NCBI GenBank assembly: GCA_002404835.1
Contig: DHKM01000020.1
Coordinates: 1 to 40,893 of the forward strand
Direction of reading: 5' to 3'
DNA: 40,893 nt
DNA from: Caryophanales bacterium UBA4694
GTDB lineage: Bacteria > Bacillota_I > Bacilli_A > RFN20 > CAG-288
The translations under genes and the position numbers were made by a program. This document shows positions 22,651 through 31,198 of the stretch, piece by piece; position 1 is the first letter of the stretch, and each line of letters starts with the position of its first letter. The notes below the pieces were generated by a model. It worked only from the letters and a program-made list of their open reading frames with translations, ran no database searches and had not been told where the DNA came from.

Positions 22651-22678
22651 TTGAAAAAAGAAAGCTTTACGATACAAT
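22651..22678 (+). promoter_or_regulatory. Promoter giving a leaderless HAD mRNA
   Basis: TTGAAA (22651-22656), 16-base spacer, TACAAT (22673-22678), then only six bases before ATG 22685. A transcript starting at the usual distance would begin on the start codon. Confidence 0.7.
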
Positions 22679-22684
22679 AAAGGC

Positions 22685-23362
22685 ATGAAAAAAGAAAACC
22701 TGTTCAACAATATCAAAGCTGTAATCTTCGACCTAGATGGAACTCTGATGGATAGTCTTGGAATTTGGAACAAAATCGACGAAGATTTCTTCCATATGCA
22801 CAATATGGATGTTCCAAAAGATTATCAAGACAAGATTGCCCACATGAATTTTATGGAAATGGCCCATTTTACCCATGACACCTATGGGTTTAAAGAATCT
22901 CCGGAAGAAATCGCAAAAATCTGGACAGATATGTCTGTTCAAAGCTATAGCCATACAATACAGGCAAAGCCTTTTGCCAAGGAATTCGTCAGAAAACTGA
23001 AGGATTCCGGATATCCGATCGGCCTTGTCACAACAAATAAACGCATCCTATATGAATCCTGTCTGAAGAACAACGGAATGTGGGAATATTTTGATTCGGC
23101 ATTAGATGTAAACGATCTGAATACCAGCAAAAAGGAACCAACATGCTATAAGATCATGGCCGAAAGACTGAAGGCCGACATCTCTTCCACCATCGTGTTC
23201 GAAGATATACTGACCGCCGTAAAAACATGCAAGATTGCCGGATTCAGGACCGTAGCCGTAAAGGATGATGCATCAAAGAAAGATCTTGCCGCCATTCTTT
23301 CCTTTGCAGACTACTACTTGGAAAGCTATCGGGAATTTCTTCCTCTCGAATTTAAAAGGTAG
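22685..23362 (+). CDS. HAD-family hydrolase (beta-phosphoglucomutase/phosphatase-like)
   Basis: A 225-residue HAD phosphatase. Motif I VIFDLDGTLMDS holds the nucleophile and acid aspartates. Motif II is LVTTN. K in SKKEPTCYKIM supplies motif III, and FEDILTAVKTCKIAGF supplies motif IV (E-D rather than the usual D-D or G-D-S). The N-terminal cap at residues 20-95 is helical, as in beta-phosphoglucomutase-like and phosphoglycolate phosphatase-like enzymes. Substrate unknown. It has a consensus promoter with almost no leader. It is followed by the riboswitch promoter after its stop. Confidence 0.9.
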   Translation: MKKENLFNNIKAVIFDLDGTLMDSLGIWNKIDEDFFHMHNMDVPKDYQDKIAHMNFMEMAHFTHDTYGFKESPEEIAKIWTDMSVQSYSHTIQAKPFAKEFVRKLKDSGYPIGLVTTNKRILYESCLKNNGMWEYFDSALDVNDLNTSKKEPTCYKIMAERLKADISSTIVFEDILTAVKTCKIAGFRTVAVKDDASKKDLAAILSFADYYLESYREFLPLEFKR

Positions 23363-23364
23363 GA

Positions 23365-23394
23365 TTGACTAACTACACTATCAAAGTCTAAACT
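23365..23394 (+). promoter_or_regulatory. Promoter for the metal-export operon
   Basis: TTGACT (23365-23370), 18-base spacer, TAAACT (23389-23394). Transcription would begin just before the aptamer. Confidence 0.55.
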
Positions 23395-23400
23395 ATACTC

Positions 23401-23490
23401 GCTTGAGGGAGTAGTTGTCGCCATAGGCGAGGCTATGTCAACATCATGACCGTTCCGGTCTGGCAAAGTCAGAAATAACGAGACTTAAGC
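23401..23490 (+). ncRNA. yybP-ykoY (Mn2+) riboswitch aptamer
   Basis: Closing helix P1 is GCTTGAG (23401-23407) pairing with CTTAAGC (23484-23490). Inside it come GGGAGTAG, a small hairpin TCGCC-ATA-GGCGA, the conserved TCAACATCATGACC and a GTTCCGGTC arm, then GGCAAAGTC before GAGAC. These are hallmarks of the yybP-ykoY family, which binds Mn2+. The 3' P1 strand is also the first arm of the terminator at 23480-23537, so the two structures exclude each other: metal binding should disrupt the terminator and switch transcription on. The downstream genes (cation antiporter and Ca/Mn-type ATPase) are the known context for this class. Confidence 0.8.
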
Positions 23491-23537
23491 AGAGAATTGC
23501 CGAATGAGGTAGATTCTCTGCTTAAGTCTCTTTTTTT
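23480..23537 (+). terminator. Riboswitch expression platform terminator
   Basis: An 18-base arm beginning GAGACTTAAGC (23480-23497) pairs perfectly with 23513-23530, followed by seven T. It overlaps the aptamer P1 helix at 23484-23490. Confidence 0.9.
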
Positions 23538-23565
23538 AGCCCCAAGCCCCATTGGAGGTATCGAT

Positions 23566-24606
23566 ATGTGGTGGATTTATCCGGTCTATTTTCTTGATTT
23601 GATTGCAATGATTGCTCTGTCTTTCCTGCTCGGAGATCTCGTCGACAAGCTGGACAAGAAGACCAAAATATCCGGAGCTTTCATCGGCGGTGTCCTTCTT
23701 GCTGCCGTCACCTCTCTTCCGGAGCTATTTACGGCCATATCCAGTATCTTCTTGGTCAATGAACCGGAATATGTCGTCGGCGATCTATTGGGTTCCATTG
23801 TCTTCGACATTGTCTGTCTTCTTCTAGAAACAGCATTGTTTGTCAAGAAATTCAAGGAAGCCAAGCTCGGAAAATTCCACCTTATCAATGGTCTAGCCTG
23901 TCTATTGATGTATATCCTTGCCGCTTATGCATTCTTCGCTCCCAAGAACATGCAGCTAATGCTCGGAGACATCAATTTCATCTCCATTCTCATCTTCGCC
24001 ATCTACATCGTCACATTGATCATCCAGCCAAAGGAAGAAGAAAAAGAGGAAGGCGAAAAAGAAACCATCAAGATGAGCCTGAAGATGATTGTCATTCTCT
24101 TTATCATTTCTTCCATTCTTTTGATCGGAACTTCCGTTGCACTTACTTACCTTACGAAGATGATTCAAACTGCTCTTCCAATCCTTACTGGTTCTGTTGC
24201 CGGTGCCTTGCTTCTTGGTATCGGAACATCCATTCCGGAAATCGTCTCTACCGCTCAGCTTTTCAAGAAGAAGAATTTCGATGCCGGCTACGGAAACATG
24301 ATTGGTTCCTGCACGTTTGATTTTGCCATTTTCGCTTTGAGTGACTTCCTCACCTGGCATCAGTGGAACAACCACACCACTGCTGAAGGAGGCTACCTCA
24401 TTTCCGAAAGAGGCCTTTATATATTAAATGGCGATACGATGCAGTTCGAGTTATTCGGCATGGCGATTTGCGCAGTTGCTATTCTTTTGATGTTAGGAAA
24501 GATGTTTTCTAAAAAATTCAGTGAAAAGAAATCCATCTGCTATACTAGTGCATTTGTAGCTGGACTTGCATCGTTGGCAATGTATCTTATCATTTTCATT
24601 CTTTAA
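23566..24606 (+). CDS. CaCA-family cation antiporter under Mn2+ riboswitch
   Basis: A 346-residue membrane protein with about ten helices in two halves and a charged loop KEEEKEEGEKE in the middle, the layout of sodium/calcium exchanger-like antiporters. The alpha repeats are visible: AAVTSLPELFTAISS with VVGDLLGSIVFD, and GTSIPEIVSTAQL with GNMIGSCTFD. Cation ligands normally include the E of PEL/PEI and an N in GSN-F-N; here both repeats have GS-x-x-FD, with D replacing the second N. The start is ATG 23566, set by TTGGAGG. Given the riboswitch, export of Mn2+ is more likely than of Ca2+. It is followed by a second riboswitch and an ATPase. Confidence 0.85.
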   Translation: MWWIYPVYFLDLIAMIALSFLLGDLVDKLDKKTKISGAFIGGVLLAAVTSLPELFTAISSIFLVNEPEYVVGDLLGSIVFDIVCLLLETALFVKKFKEAKLGKFHLINGLACLLMYILAAYAFFAPKNMQLMLGDINFISILIFAIYIVTLIIQPKEEEKEEGEKETIKMSLKMIVILFIISSILLIGTSVALTYLTKMIQTALPILTGSVAGALLLGIGTSIPEIVSTAQLFKKKNFDAGYGNMIGSCTFDFAIFALSDFLTWHQWNNHTTAEGGYLISERGLYILNGDTMQFELFGMAICAVAILLMLGKMFSKKFSEKKSICYTSAFVAGLASLAMYLIIFIL

Positions 24607-24628
24607 TCCATAATTCAAATAGAGCACA

Positions 24629-24717
24629 CTAGGGGAGTAATTGAATCTTCGTTATCCGTCAACACGTTGGATAAATATATCCTTCCGGATAATGACCTTT
24701 ATGGCAATGAGACCTAG
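24629..24717 (+). ncRNA. Second yybP-ykoY (Mn2+) riboswitch aptamer
   Basis: P1 CTAGG (24629-24633) pairs with CCTAG (24713-24717). Between them lie GGGAGTA, an arm GTTATCC ending at GGATAA, a second arm ATATCC/GGATAA-like, and ATGACC-TTTATGGCAATGAGACC, the usual 3' hallmark. It starts 22 bases after the antiporter stop, with no clear promoter or T-rich terminator of its own. The RBS AAAGGA (24723-24728) lies directly downstream, so control of translation of the ATPase is likely. Confidence 0.75.
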
Positions 24718-24736
24718 ATAAGAAAGGAATACATCT

Positions 24737-27616
24737 ATGAACAAAAACGAGGATGAAAATCAGTCTAGGTTTTACTATTCGAAGTCCGTTTTTGATGTGC
24801 AGAAAGAACTGAAAACCGATTGTGAAAACGGTCTAACAAGCGAGGAAGCAAGACAAAGGCTTGCACAACTAGGCCCAAACAAACTCCAGGAGAAAAAGAA
24901 GAAGCCTTTTATCAGAAAGCTTTTGGATCAGTTCAAGGAACCGATGGTAATTGTCCTTCTTTTGGCCAGCTTAGTTTCCTTTGCCATCTTCATCATCAAC
25001 GGGATCATCAATATCAACTCTTCTATCGACGGGACAAGTTTTCTAAGAGGATTCGACAAAGTCAGCCAGAAATACACGAACAACGATGAATACATCGATG
25101 GAATCGTGATTCTTCTTATCATCGTCATCAATGCGTTCATTGGTGCAATCCAGGAACAAAAAGCAGAGCAGTCACTGGATGCCTTGAAAAAACTATCCAC
25201 TCCGAAGTGTACAGTCAAAAGAGACGGGAGGCTTGTTATCGTAGACAGCGAGGATATCGTTGTCGGTGATTTAGTGATACTGGAAGAAGGAAGCATCGTT
25301 CCAGCCGACCTCAGGCTTGTCACTTCCATCGATCTTAAAAGCGATGAATCATCCTTGACCGGAGAATCTCTTCCGGTAGAAAAGGATGCCGATGTCGTTC
25401 TAGACAAGAAAACCGTCTCCGCGGAAAGAAGGAATTTATGCTATTCTTCCTGTCCGATCAGCTATGGTAGAGGAAGCGGAATCGTAATTGCGACAGGTAT
25501 GGATACCGAAGTCGGAAAAATCGCAGCCATGCTTGATCAGGATAATGAAGATGAAACGCCTCTTCAGAAGAAACTGAAGAAACTATCCAAGCAGATCGGA
25601 ATCATCTGTCTTGTCATTGTCATTTTAACCTTCTTGGCTGGATTCATCTGGGCTTTGGTAAGATGCGGACAGAAGAACGATTTTTCCAATCTCGGAATGG
25701 AGATTCTTTCCCTTTTCGAGGAATCGATTGCCTTGGCTGTTGCCGCCATTCCGGAAGGTCTTTCCGCCATCGTCACAATTGCTTTGGCCCTTGGTGTCAA
25801 CAAAATGGTGAAAGCCAATACCATCGTAAGAAAGCTTCCTTCTGTCGAAACTCTAGGCTCAGTGACCGTTGTATGCTCCGACAAGACCGGAACCCTGACA
25901 CAGAATCGAATGACGGTAAAGAAAGTCTACCTGAATGATACCACCTACGATGCCGACAAGATCAATTCGAAGGAAGTGGATTTTCTTGCAACAGGAATGA
26001 TGTTATGCTCCAATGCCTCCATCAATGGGGATCGCTATGGTGATCCGACAGAGCTCGCTCTTCTCGACTATGCGAAATTTTTCGGTATCGACAAAGAGAA
26101 AACAGAAAAGGAAAGTCAGCCGAGAATGGATGAGCTTCCCTTTGATTCCGTAAGGAAGATGATGTCCATCGAAACCAGATTGCAGGGGAAACGCATTGTC
26201 TACACAAAAGGTGCCCTGGACTCGATTCTAAAACATACCGACAGAATTCTCGAAAACGGGGAAATACGTGAAATTAGAGAAGAGGACATTCGTAGGATCA
26301 ACAAAGCCAGCAAAGAAATGGCCAGCCAGGCCTATCGTGTTCTCGCCTTTGCCTATAAGGAGCAGACTGGAACAGATCGTATGGATGAGGAGAACCTGAT
26401 TTTCGTAGGAATGGTCGGAATGATTGATCCGGAACGGGAAGAAGCAAAACCTGCCGTCAGGAAACTGAAGGAGGCCGGAATACGGACCGTCATGATCACC
26501 GGAGATCACAAGGACACCGCTTTTGCCATTGCGAAGAACCTGTCCATCGCTTCAGACATCAATGAATGCGTAAGCGGAGAAGAACTGAATTCCATGTCGG
26601 AAGAGGAACTGAAGAAAAAGGTTCAGACAGCCAATGTCTTTGCCAGAGTCTCGCCGGAAAACAAAGTCCAGATCGTCAAAGCACTGAAAGCAAACGGAAA
26701 TATCGTTTCTATGACAGGAGATGGTGTGAATGATGCCCCATCCCTGAGAGCTGCCGACATCGGCATCGCCATGGGGATAACGGGAACGGATGTTGCAAAA
26801 TCAGCGGCCGACATGGTTTTGACCGACGACAACTTTGCATCGATTGAGAAGGCAGTGGAAGAGGGACGCGGAATCTATTCCAATGTGAAAAAAGCAATCT
26901 TCTATCTGCTTTCGAGCAATTTCGGTGAAGTCATGGCCATGTTCTTCACCTTGGTTCTCGGTCTTCCGACTCCACTGGAAACCCTTCAGATTCTTTGGAT
27001 CAACCTGATTACCGATTCTCTTCCCGCTATCGCACTTAGCATGGACAACAAAGAGAAAGACATCATGAAGCAGAAACCACGCAATCCAAAGGATGGCGTG
27101 TTTGCCCATGGCGGTTTTCTTTTCTGCCTTGGCTATGGATTTGTCATCTTCCTTGTGACATTCAGTGGCTACCTGATACCTGGAATTCTTGCCTATACTG
27201 GTTCGACTTTGAGTTTTGCACCCGCAATCAATGAGAGCGTCAGGCAGAGCTGGGGAAGCGGCTATCTTGGTTTTATCAATTGTATGTCCAACGAAATCGT
27301 CCACAAAGAAGCAACCACATTTGCTTTCACCGTCCTTGCGATCTCCCAGTTGTTCCACATGGTGGGAATGACGGATATCAAGCAAAGCTTCATCCATGTA
27401 TTCAGAGACGGAAACTGGATGCTTCTTATTTCCTTTGTTCTCGGTTTCCTTCTCCAGATCGGTGTTACGGAAATTCCTGTAATCACAGACGTATTCCAAA
27501 CCATATCTCTTGATATAAAAGAATGGTTGATGCTGGCCTTGATTGCCTTCTTGCCTCTTATTGTTCATGAAGTGATGGCACCGATATTCAAAAAGAAAGA
27601 AGCCAAAATCATTTAA
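24737..27616 (+). CDS. Ca2+/Mn2+-type P-type ATPase (efflux)
   Basis: A 959-residue PMCA/SERCA-like P-type ATPase. The N-terminal cation-ATPase domain starts FYYSKSVFDVQKEL. The actuator has SLTGESLPVEK. TM4 has the ion site AAIPEGLSA (P339, E340). The phosphorylated aspartate is D382 in SDKTGTLTQN. The hinge is TGDGVNDAPSLRAADIGIAMG. TM5-TM6 carry SSNFGEVMAMF and WINLITDSLPAIAL, whose E, N and D complete the calcium-type binding site. RBS AAAGGA precedes ATG 24737. It is second in the operon and under its own yybP-ykoY aptamer. Related ATPases such as Lactococcus YoaB export Mn2+; this one probably does the same, and may also move Ca2+. Confidence 0.93.
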   Translation: MNKNEDENQSRFYYSKSVFDVQKELKTDCENGLTSEEARQRLAQLGPNKLQEKKKKPFIRKLLDQFKEPMVIVLLLASLVSFAIFIINGIININSSIDGTSFLRGFDKVSQKYTNNDEYIDGIVILLIIVINAFIGAIQEQKAEQSLDALKKLSTPKCTVKRDGRLVIVDSEDIVVGDLVILEEGSIVPADLRLVTSIDLKSDESSLTGESLPVEKDADVVLDKKTVSAERRNLCYSSCPISYGRGSGIVIATGMDTEVGKIAAMLDQDNEDETPLQKKLKKLSKQIGIICLVIVILTFLAGFIWALVRCGQKNDFSNLGMEILSLFEESIALAVAAIPEGLSAIVTIALALGVNKMVKANTIVRKLPSVETLGSVTVVCSDKTGTLTQNRMTVKKVYLNDTTYDADKINSKEVDFLATGMMLCSNASINGDRYGDPTELALLDYAKFFGIDKEKTEKESQPRMDELPFDSVRKMMSIETRLQGKRIVYTKGALDSILKHTDRILENGEIREIREEDIRRINKASKEMASQAYRVLAFAYKEQTGTDRMDEENLIFVGMVGMIDPEREEAKPAVRKLKEAGIRTVMITGDHKDTAFAIAKNLSIASDINECVSGEELNSMSEEELKKKVQTANVFARVSPENKVQIVKALKANGNIVSMTGDGVNDAPSLRAADIGIAMGITGTDVAKSAADMVLTDDNFASIEKAVEEGRGIYSNVKKAIFYLLSSNFGEVMAMFFTLVLGLPTPLETLQILWINLITDSLPAIALSMDNKEKDIMKQKPRNPKDGVFAHGGFLFCLGYGFVIFLVTFSGYLIPGILAYTGSTLSFAPAINESVRQSWGSGYLGFINCMSNEIVHKEATTFAFTVLAISQLFHMVGMTDIKQSFIHVFRDGNWMLLISFVLGFLLQIGVTEIPVITDVFQTISLDIKEWLMLALIAFLPLIVHEVMAPIFKKKEAKII

Positions 27617-27689
27617 GACATCAATCCTATCAAATCCGATTTTTCAAAGAAAATGAAAACTGCCTTTAGAGCAAGGCAACCAAAAAAGA

Positions 27690-27730
27690 ACGGTCGGTGC
27701 AGTATAAACTATACACATCGACCGTTTTTT
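27690..27730. terminator. Bidirectional terminator after the metal-export operon
   Basis: ACGGTCG / CGACCGT with an inner GTATA/TATAC stem. A six-A run precedes it and a six-T run follows, so it serves both the ATPase and the convergent phosphatase gene. Confidence 0.8.
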
Positions 27731-27806
27731 GATCCGTATTTGAAATCAAGCTTCATGACTTCCTTTCGTTTTCCATGGATAAGAATCCTACTTCGAATAC
27801 AGATCC

Positions 27807-28274
27807 TTATTTTGTTTCCTTGCCTATGATTTCTTTTTCGATGAAGGCATCCACTGCTTTTCTGATTTCTTGAAACGCAGTATCGAAATCATCTGTAAAA
27901 TAAGGATCGTCGATATTCTTTTTGATCCCAGTATACTCATAGAGAAGATGGGTTCTTTCCATTCCATGATTGGACATCAATCTGCTGATTTGTATTTTCT
28001 GGAAAGACTCCATATAAAGCACATAATCCTGCTGAAGGAATTCTTTCGGATTGAGCTGATGTGCACTATGTTTCTCAAAAGGAATTTTGTTCTTAATCAA
28101 TTCATCCTGAGCCTTCTTTTCCATATCGTATCCTTTTGTGGAAATTTCCAAAGCAGCAGAAGTAACCTGATATTCGTTTTCAAGCCCAAGAGTCTTCAAG
28201 CGATAACGAAGATAGAACATCGCCATCGGAGATCGACAGATGTTTCCTTGACATATGAACATGATTTTTTTCAT
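27807..28274 (-). CDS. Low-molecular-weight protein tyrosine phosphatase
   Basis: A 155-residue phosphatase with the P-loop FICQGNICRSP: nucleophile C8 and R14 in C-x5-R. The general acid aspartate lies in NIDDPYFTDD near residue 121. These enzymes remove phosphate from tyrosine, and in polysaccharide loci they often act on the BY-kinase; here it lies 3 kb from the polysaccharide genes, and no kinase is in the window. No RBS of full strength is visible (AGGGGAT lies before ATG 28274). Length is normal. Confidence 0.95.
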   Translation of the reverse strand: MKKIMFICQGNICRSPMAMFYLRYRLKTLGLENEYQVTSAALEISTKGYDMEKKAQDELIKNKIPFEKHSAHQLNPKEFLQQDYVLYMESFQKIQISRLMSNHGMERTHLLYEYTGIKKNIDDPYFTDDFDTAFQEIRKAVDAFIEKEIIGKETK

Positions 28275-28533
28275 TGTATTAAATCCCCTCTAACCATCGA
28301 ATTCTCTATATGAACAGTATTGCTTCTATCATCCAGTCACATTCTTGAATCATCGCCTTGTGGATATGATTTTTTCTGTTTCCAGTAACATCATTTGTAC
28401 CATCAGTATGCGACATTGCTATTTCAGATAATATGTAATGACCTCGTGCAATTGGTATGACGTGAGTTATACCGAAAAATATCATCTAGTACATAAGATT
28501 CTGGCAATATCACAACTTAACAGGGAAGTCACC
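28275..28533. other. Intergenic region before the IS110 relic
   Basis: Holds the leader of the phosphatase gene on its left and, on the right, what is probably the left end of the IS110-family relic. No gene is supported. Confidence 0.4.
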
Positions 28534-28759
28534 ATGAAAAGTATAATCTATGTCAGCATCGATGTCCATAAGGCTACCTTCTCTGCCTGCTGCTACAAGG
28601 CCGGCACTCAGTCCTACCTTGTCAAGGATACGTTCGAAGGTAGACACTGACAAGGTCCACGAATACCCTCGGACGATCAAAGACAGCATGGGAGGCGACA
28701 TCGAGTTCCACTGCGGATATGAGGCAGGATGCAGGAATACAGCCTTGCGATAAACTATG
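28534..28759 (+). pseudogene. IS110-family transposase relic
   Basis: ATG 28534, after AGGGAAG, opens SIIYVSIDVHKATFSACCYKA, the N-terminal IDVHK motif with the first aspartate of DEDD-type IS110 transposases. After TFEGRH the frame stops. A shifted frame continues as VDTDKVHEYPRTIKDSMGGD and EFHCGYEAGCRNTALR, matching the next IS110 block (YEAG-C). Everything downstream is missing, so only about 75 codons of some 400 survive. Confidence 0.75.
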
Positions 28760-28792
28760 AGGCTTACAAAACATCCGAAACTCACTTTTGAT

Positions 28793-30292
28793 TCACTGTT
28801 TTTTCTTTTTCAGTTGGACAAAGAAGCAGATTGCAAAAGTAACAATCGCTCCCAGGAAATATCCAGAGAAATCGATCCCGACATCATTCCAGGACGGTCC
28901 TCTGTTTCCGGCATTGATCTGAAGGAATTCCGAGAACATAGCGATGAGAAGACCAAGAATCAAGAAAACAAGAGAAAGCACATATTTCCGTTTTCCTTTT
29001 CCGAAGAAGAAAAAGACAGTCAAAATGCCGAAGACAGCATCAAGAAGAAAAACTCCGAAATGTCCGATTACTTTGCGGACGATGTAATTGATATGATCGA
29101 ATTTTTCGCCATCCATTGCCGTGATGGCAATGGTTGCTGTTCCTTCGATTTTAGGATTCCTAAGCCAGTATACGGTAATTCTGACGCTACCCTTTTTGTA
29201 TCCGACAAGATATCCGCTCTCATCGATGCTGCAAATGGATGAGTCATCAACTTTGAACCCGACTTCCGGATAAGTGACAGGAAGATTTTCCTTTTCAGAA
29301 ACCAGAGAATAGGAAAGCTTTTCGGTTTTTCCGTACTGAAGGGAAGAAAAAGAGACATTGATTGATAACGGTTTTACTTCCAATACCGTAAGATGGAATG
29401 TGGTTGAAACATCTGGATTGCCGATACTTTCGATATGGATGTCGTAATTTCCTTCTTTTTCGGGAACTATGGTTTCATCACATACCTGGATGTTTGCTTC
29501 CTTCCGGATTTGAATTGCGGTATCTGAGCAGTCTTGGTTGAATACCGGTCTGATTTCCTTTTTCTCTCCGACATACATCGTAATGGATTCGTCATATTGG
29601 ATCTTGGTCGGCCTGACAAACTTTCCTTCTTCGACAATCAGGCTGAATTTTTCGGTCTGAACGGAAGAATCTTCGATTGAACAGGCATAGATGTCTGTTC
29701 TACCATATCCGCAAGTATAGATGATTCCGGATTCGGAAACTGTTGCCACATCCGGATTCGTAGAGACGAATCGGATTTCATCAAGATTGAAATCCGCCTT
29801 ATCTGCTTGTACATCAAGTTTGGACGTCATTCCTAAAACAAGATTGCTTTCCGTCTTCAGATGTCCTTCGAGTTTATGGATTCTTCTTTTGGAGACCTTG
29901 ACTCTGAAACTGCTGGAAACCTCTGCCCCCTGAACTTTGATTTCCGTTTCTCCTTCTTTGTCGGCAATCATCGTATTTTGACTGATTTCCACAGGAGAGG
30001 ATTCATTGTCATAAAGATAGTCGACTCTTTGGTCCGTCGTATTTTCCGGAGAAAAGACCGGATTAAGCACAACTGAATCTCCGATTTCCATTTCATAAGT
30101 CTCTTTTTCCATGGACACGGAAATAGGGTGGATGATTTCAGCCTGTTTTGGTCCGACATCAAACAAGTTGGCAAACAACTTGGATTGAGACGATGATTCG
30201 TTTCCAGGCATTTTTGCCTCAATTAAAATCAAGCATGTCAAAAGAATATACATGCACGGAAAAACAAACATCCACCATTTCTTGTTTTTCAT
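28793..30292 (-). CDS. Membrane protein with Ig-like segments and C-terminal VanZ domain
   Basis: A 499-residue protein. Residues 8-28 form one membrane helix, then about 370 residues of extracytoplasmic beta-rich sequence with at least two Big_2-like repeats (GDSVVLNPVFSPENTTDQ; STNPDVATVSESGIIY; DDSSICSIDESGYLVGYKKGSV). The C-terminal 110 residues are four helices with VanZ features: HINYIVRKVIGHFGVFLLDA and FLQINAGNRGPSWNDVGIDF. VanZ gives low-level teicoplanin resistance in enterococci; the general role of the domain is unknown. I start at ATG 30292, since AAGGAG lies just before it; the TTG at 30310 would include that RBS. It is 36 bases after the zinc-ribbon gene, so co-transcribed. Confidence 0.8.
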   Translation of the reverse strand: MKNKKWWMFVFPCMYILLTCLILIEAKMPGNESSSQSKLFANLFDVGPKQAEIIHPISVSMEKETYEMEIGDSVVLNPVFSPENTTDQRVDYLYDNESSPVEISQNTMIADKEGETEIKVQGAEVSSSFRVKVSKRRIHKLEGHLKTESNLVLGMTSKLDVQADKADFNLDEIRFVSTNPDVATVSESGIIYTCGYGRTDIYACSIEDSSVQTEKFSLIVEEGKFVRPTKIQYDESITMYVGEKKEIRPVFNQDCSDTAIQIRKEANIQVCDETIVPEKEGNYDIHIESIGNPDVSTTFHLTVLEVKPLSINVSFSSLQYGKTEKLSYSLVSEKENLPVTYPEVGFKVDDSSICSIDESGYLVGYKKGSVRITVYWLRNPKIEGTATIAITAMDGEKFDHINYIVRKVIGHFGVFLLDAVFGILTVFFFFGKGKRKYVLSLVFLILGLLIAMFSEFLQINAGNRGPSWNDVGIDFSGYFLGAIVTFAICFFVQLKKKKQ

Positions 30293-30328
30293 TCTTGATT
30301 TCTCCTTCAAAAAATTATTTAGGATAAC

Positions 30329-31198
30329 TCACTTCCGATTGATTTCCTCGACTTTACGATCAAGAAAAGAAATGGCCTTTTCGTTCAGTTCTCCGTAAGT
30401 CATAACGAAACAAGAGGACAGAGAACGTCTATAGCAAAAATAATAAGCGTCTTTGTCTTTCCAAGCATGTTGAATCTCATCATATTTCAATTCGAAAAGA
30501 CCAGAATCCGGTAAAGCCCCTGCTTTTACGATGTTGGTGCATAAGATTTCTTTTTCGTTGATCTCCATATTCTGCCTCTTTCCCTTGTTTTTCATGACAA
30601 TGATCCAGGGTAGCAGAAAGTAATTACCAAAAATTAGAACCAAATCCAAAATCATAAGGGTGAGAAAACAATAAAAACTAGTATTGATTTTCCCATAAGC
30701 AACAGAAATACCGACAAGGACAGAAAATACGACAAAAGCAATCAAAAGAAGAAAGAAATGGATTCTTGAGGAATAATACAATCCCTTTACCATTGTCCGG
30801 AACTTTGTCTTATCGCTAAGTTCCCCCTTAAAGAGAACGTCTTCGGGAATTGTTGCGCTGTCTTTTTTCGCTCCACAATAAGGGCAGAAATTCGCCTTCA
30901 CCGAATATGCTTTTTTACAGTTCGGACAGATGTATTTTTCGTCCTCAGCTTCGGAATCCTCAATTCTTTTGATTCTTCTATTTTCCGCCGTCCGTTTGAA
31001 CAAATAGATAAACATGAGGAAAAGAGAAAGGAACGTAAGACCGCAGAAGAACAAAACAAGAAGAGCTATCGCAGTCAAAGCCCGCTTATTATCATCAGGA
31101 ATCATAGAAAAAACGAAAAACAAGGAAAAAGCAACAAGCAAAGACACAAAGAAGGTTGTTAACCAGGCTCGGTATTTCTTTTCGTATTTATTCATCAT
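30329..31198 (-). CDS. Zinc-ribbon membrane protein (YcxB-like tail)
   Basis: A 289-residue protein with two helices near 12-32 and 42-68, a zinc ribbon CPNC-x10-CPYC around residue 92-108, two more helices (about 145-170 and 180-202) and a cytoplasmic C-terminal domain. The tail ELKYDEIQHAWKDKDAYYFCY and the later DRKVEEINRK fit the YcxB-like family by general pattern. It is not an enzyme that I can name. RBS GGAGG precedes ATG 31198. It is first in a two-gene operon with the VanZ-domain protein; the pair may work at the cell surface. Confidence 0.7.
   Translation of the reverse strand: MMNKYEKKYRAWLTTFFVSLLVAFSLFFVFSMIPDDNKRALTAIALLVLFFCGLTFLSLFLMFIYLFKRTAENRRIKRIEDSEAEDEKYICPNCKKAYSVKANFCPYCGAKKDSATIPEDVLFKGELSDKTKFRTMVKGLYYSSRIHFFLLLIAFVVFSVLVGISVAYGKINTSFYCFLTLMILDLVLIFGNYFLLPWIIVMKNKGKRQNMEINEKEILCTNIVKAGALPDSGLFELKYDEIQHAWKDKDAYYFCYRRSLSSCFVMTYGELNEKAISFLDRKVEEINRK

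Noticed and set aside
23497..23565. Earlier start for the antiporter inside the riboswitch terminator
   Set aside because: It would begin inside the terminator hairpin; ATG 23566 has TTGGAGG and fits the family N-terminus.
26801..27568. A 255-codon minus-strand ORF over the Ca/Mn ATPase
   Set aside because: Antisense shadow of conserved transmembrane codons; no RBS.
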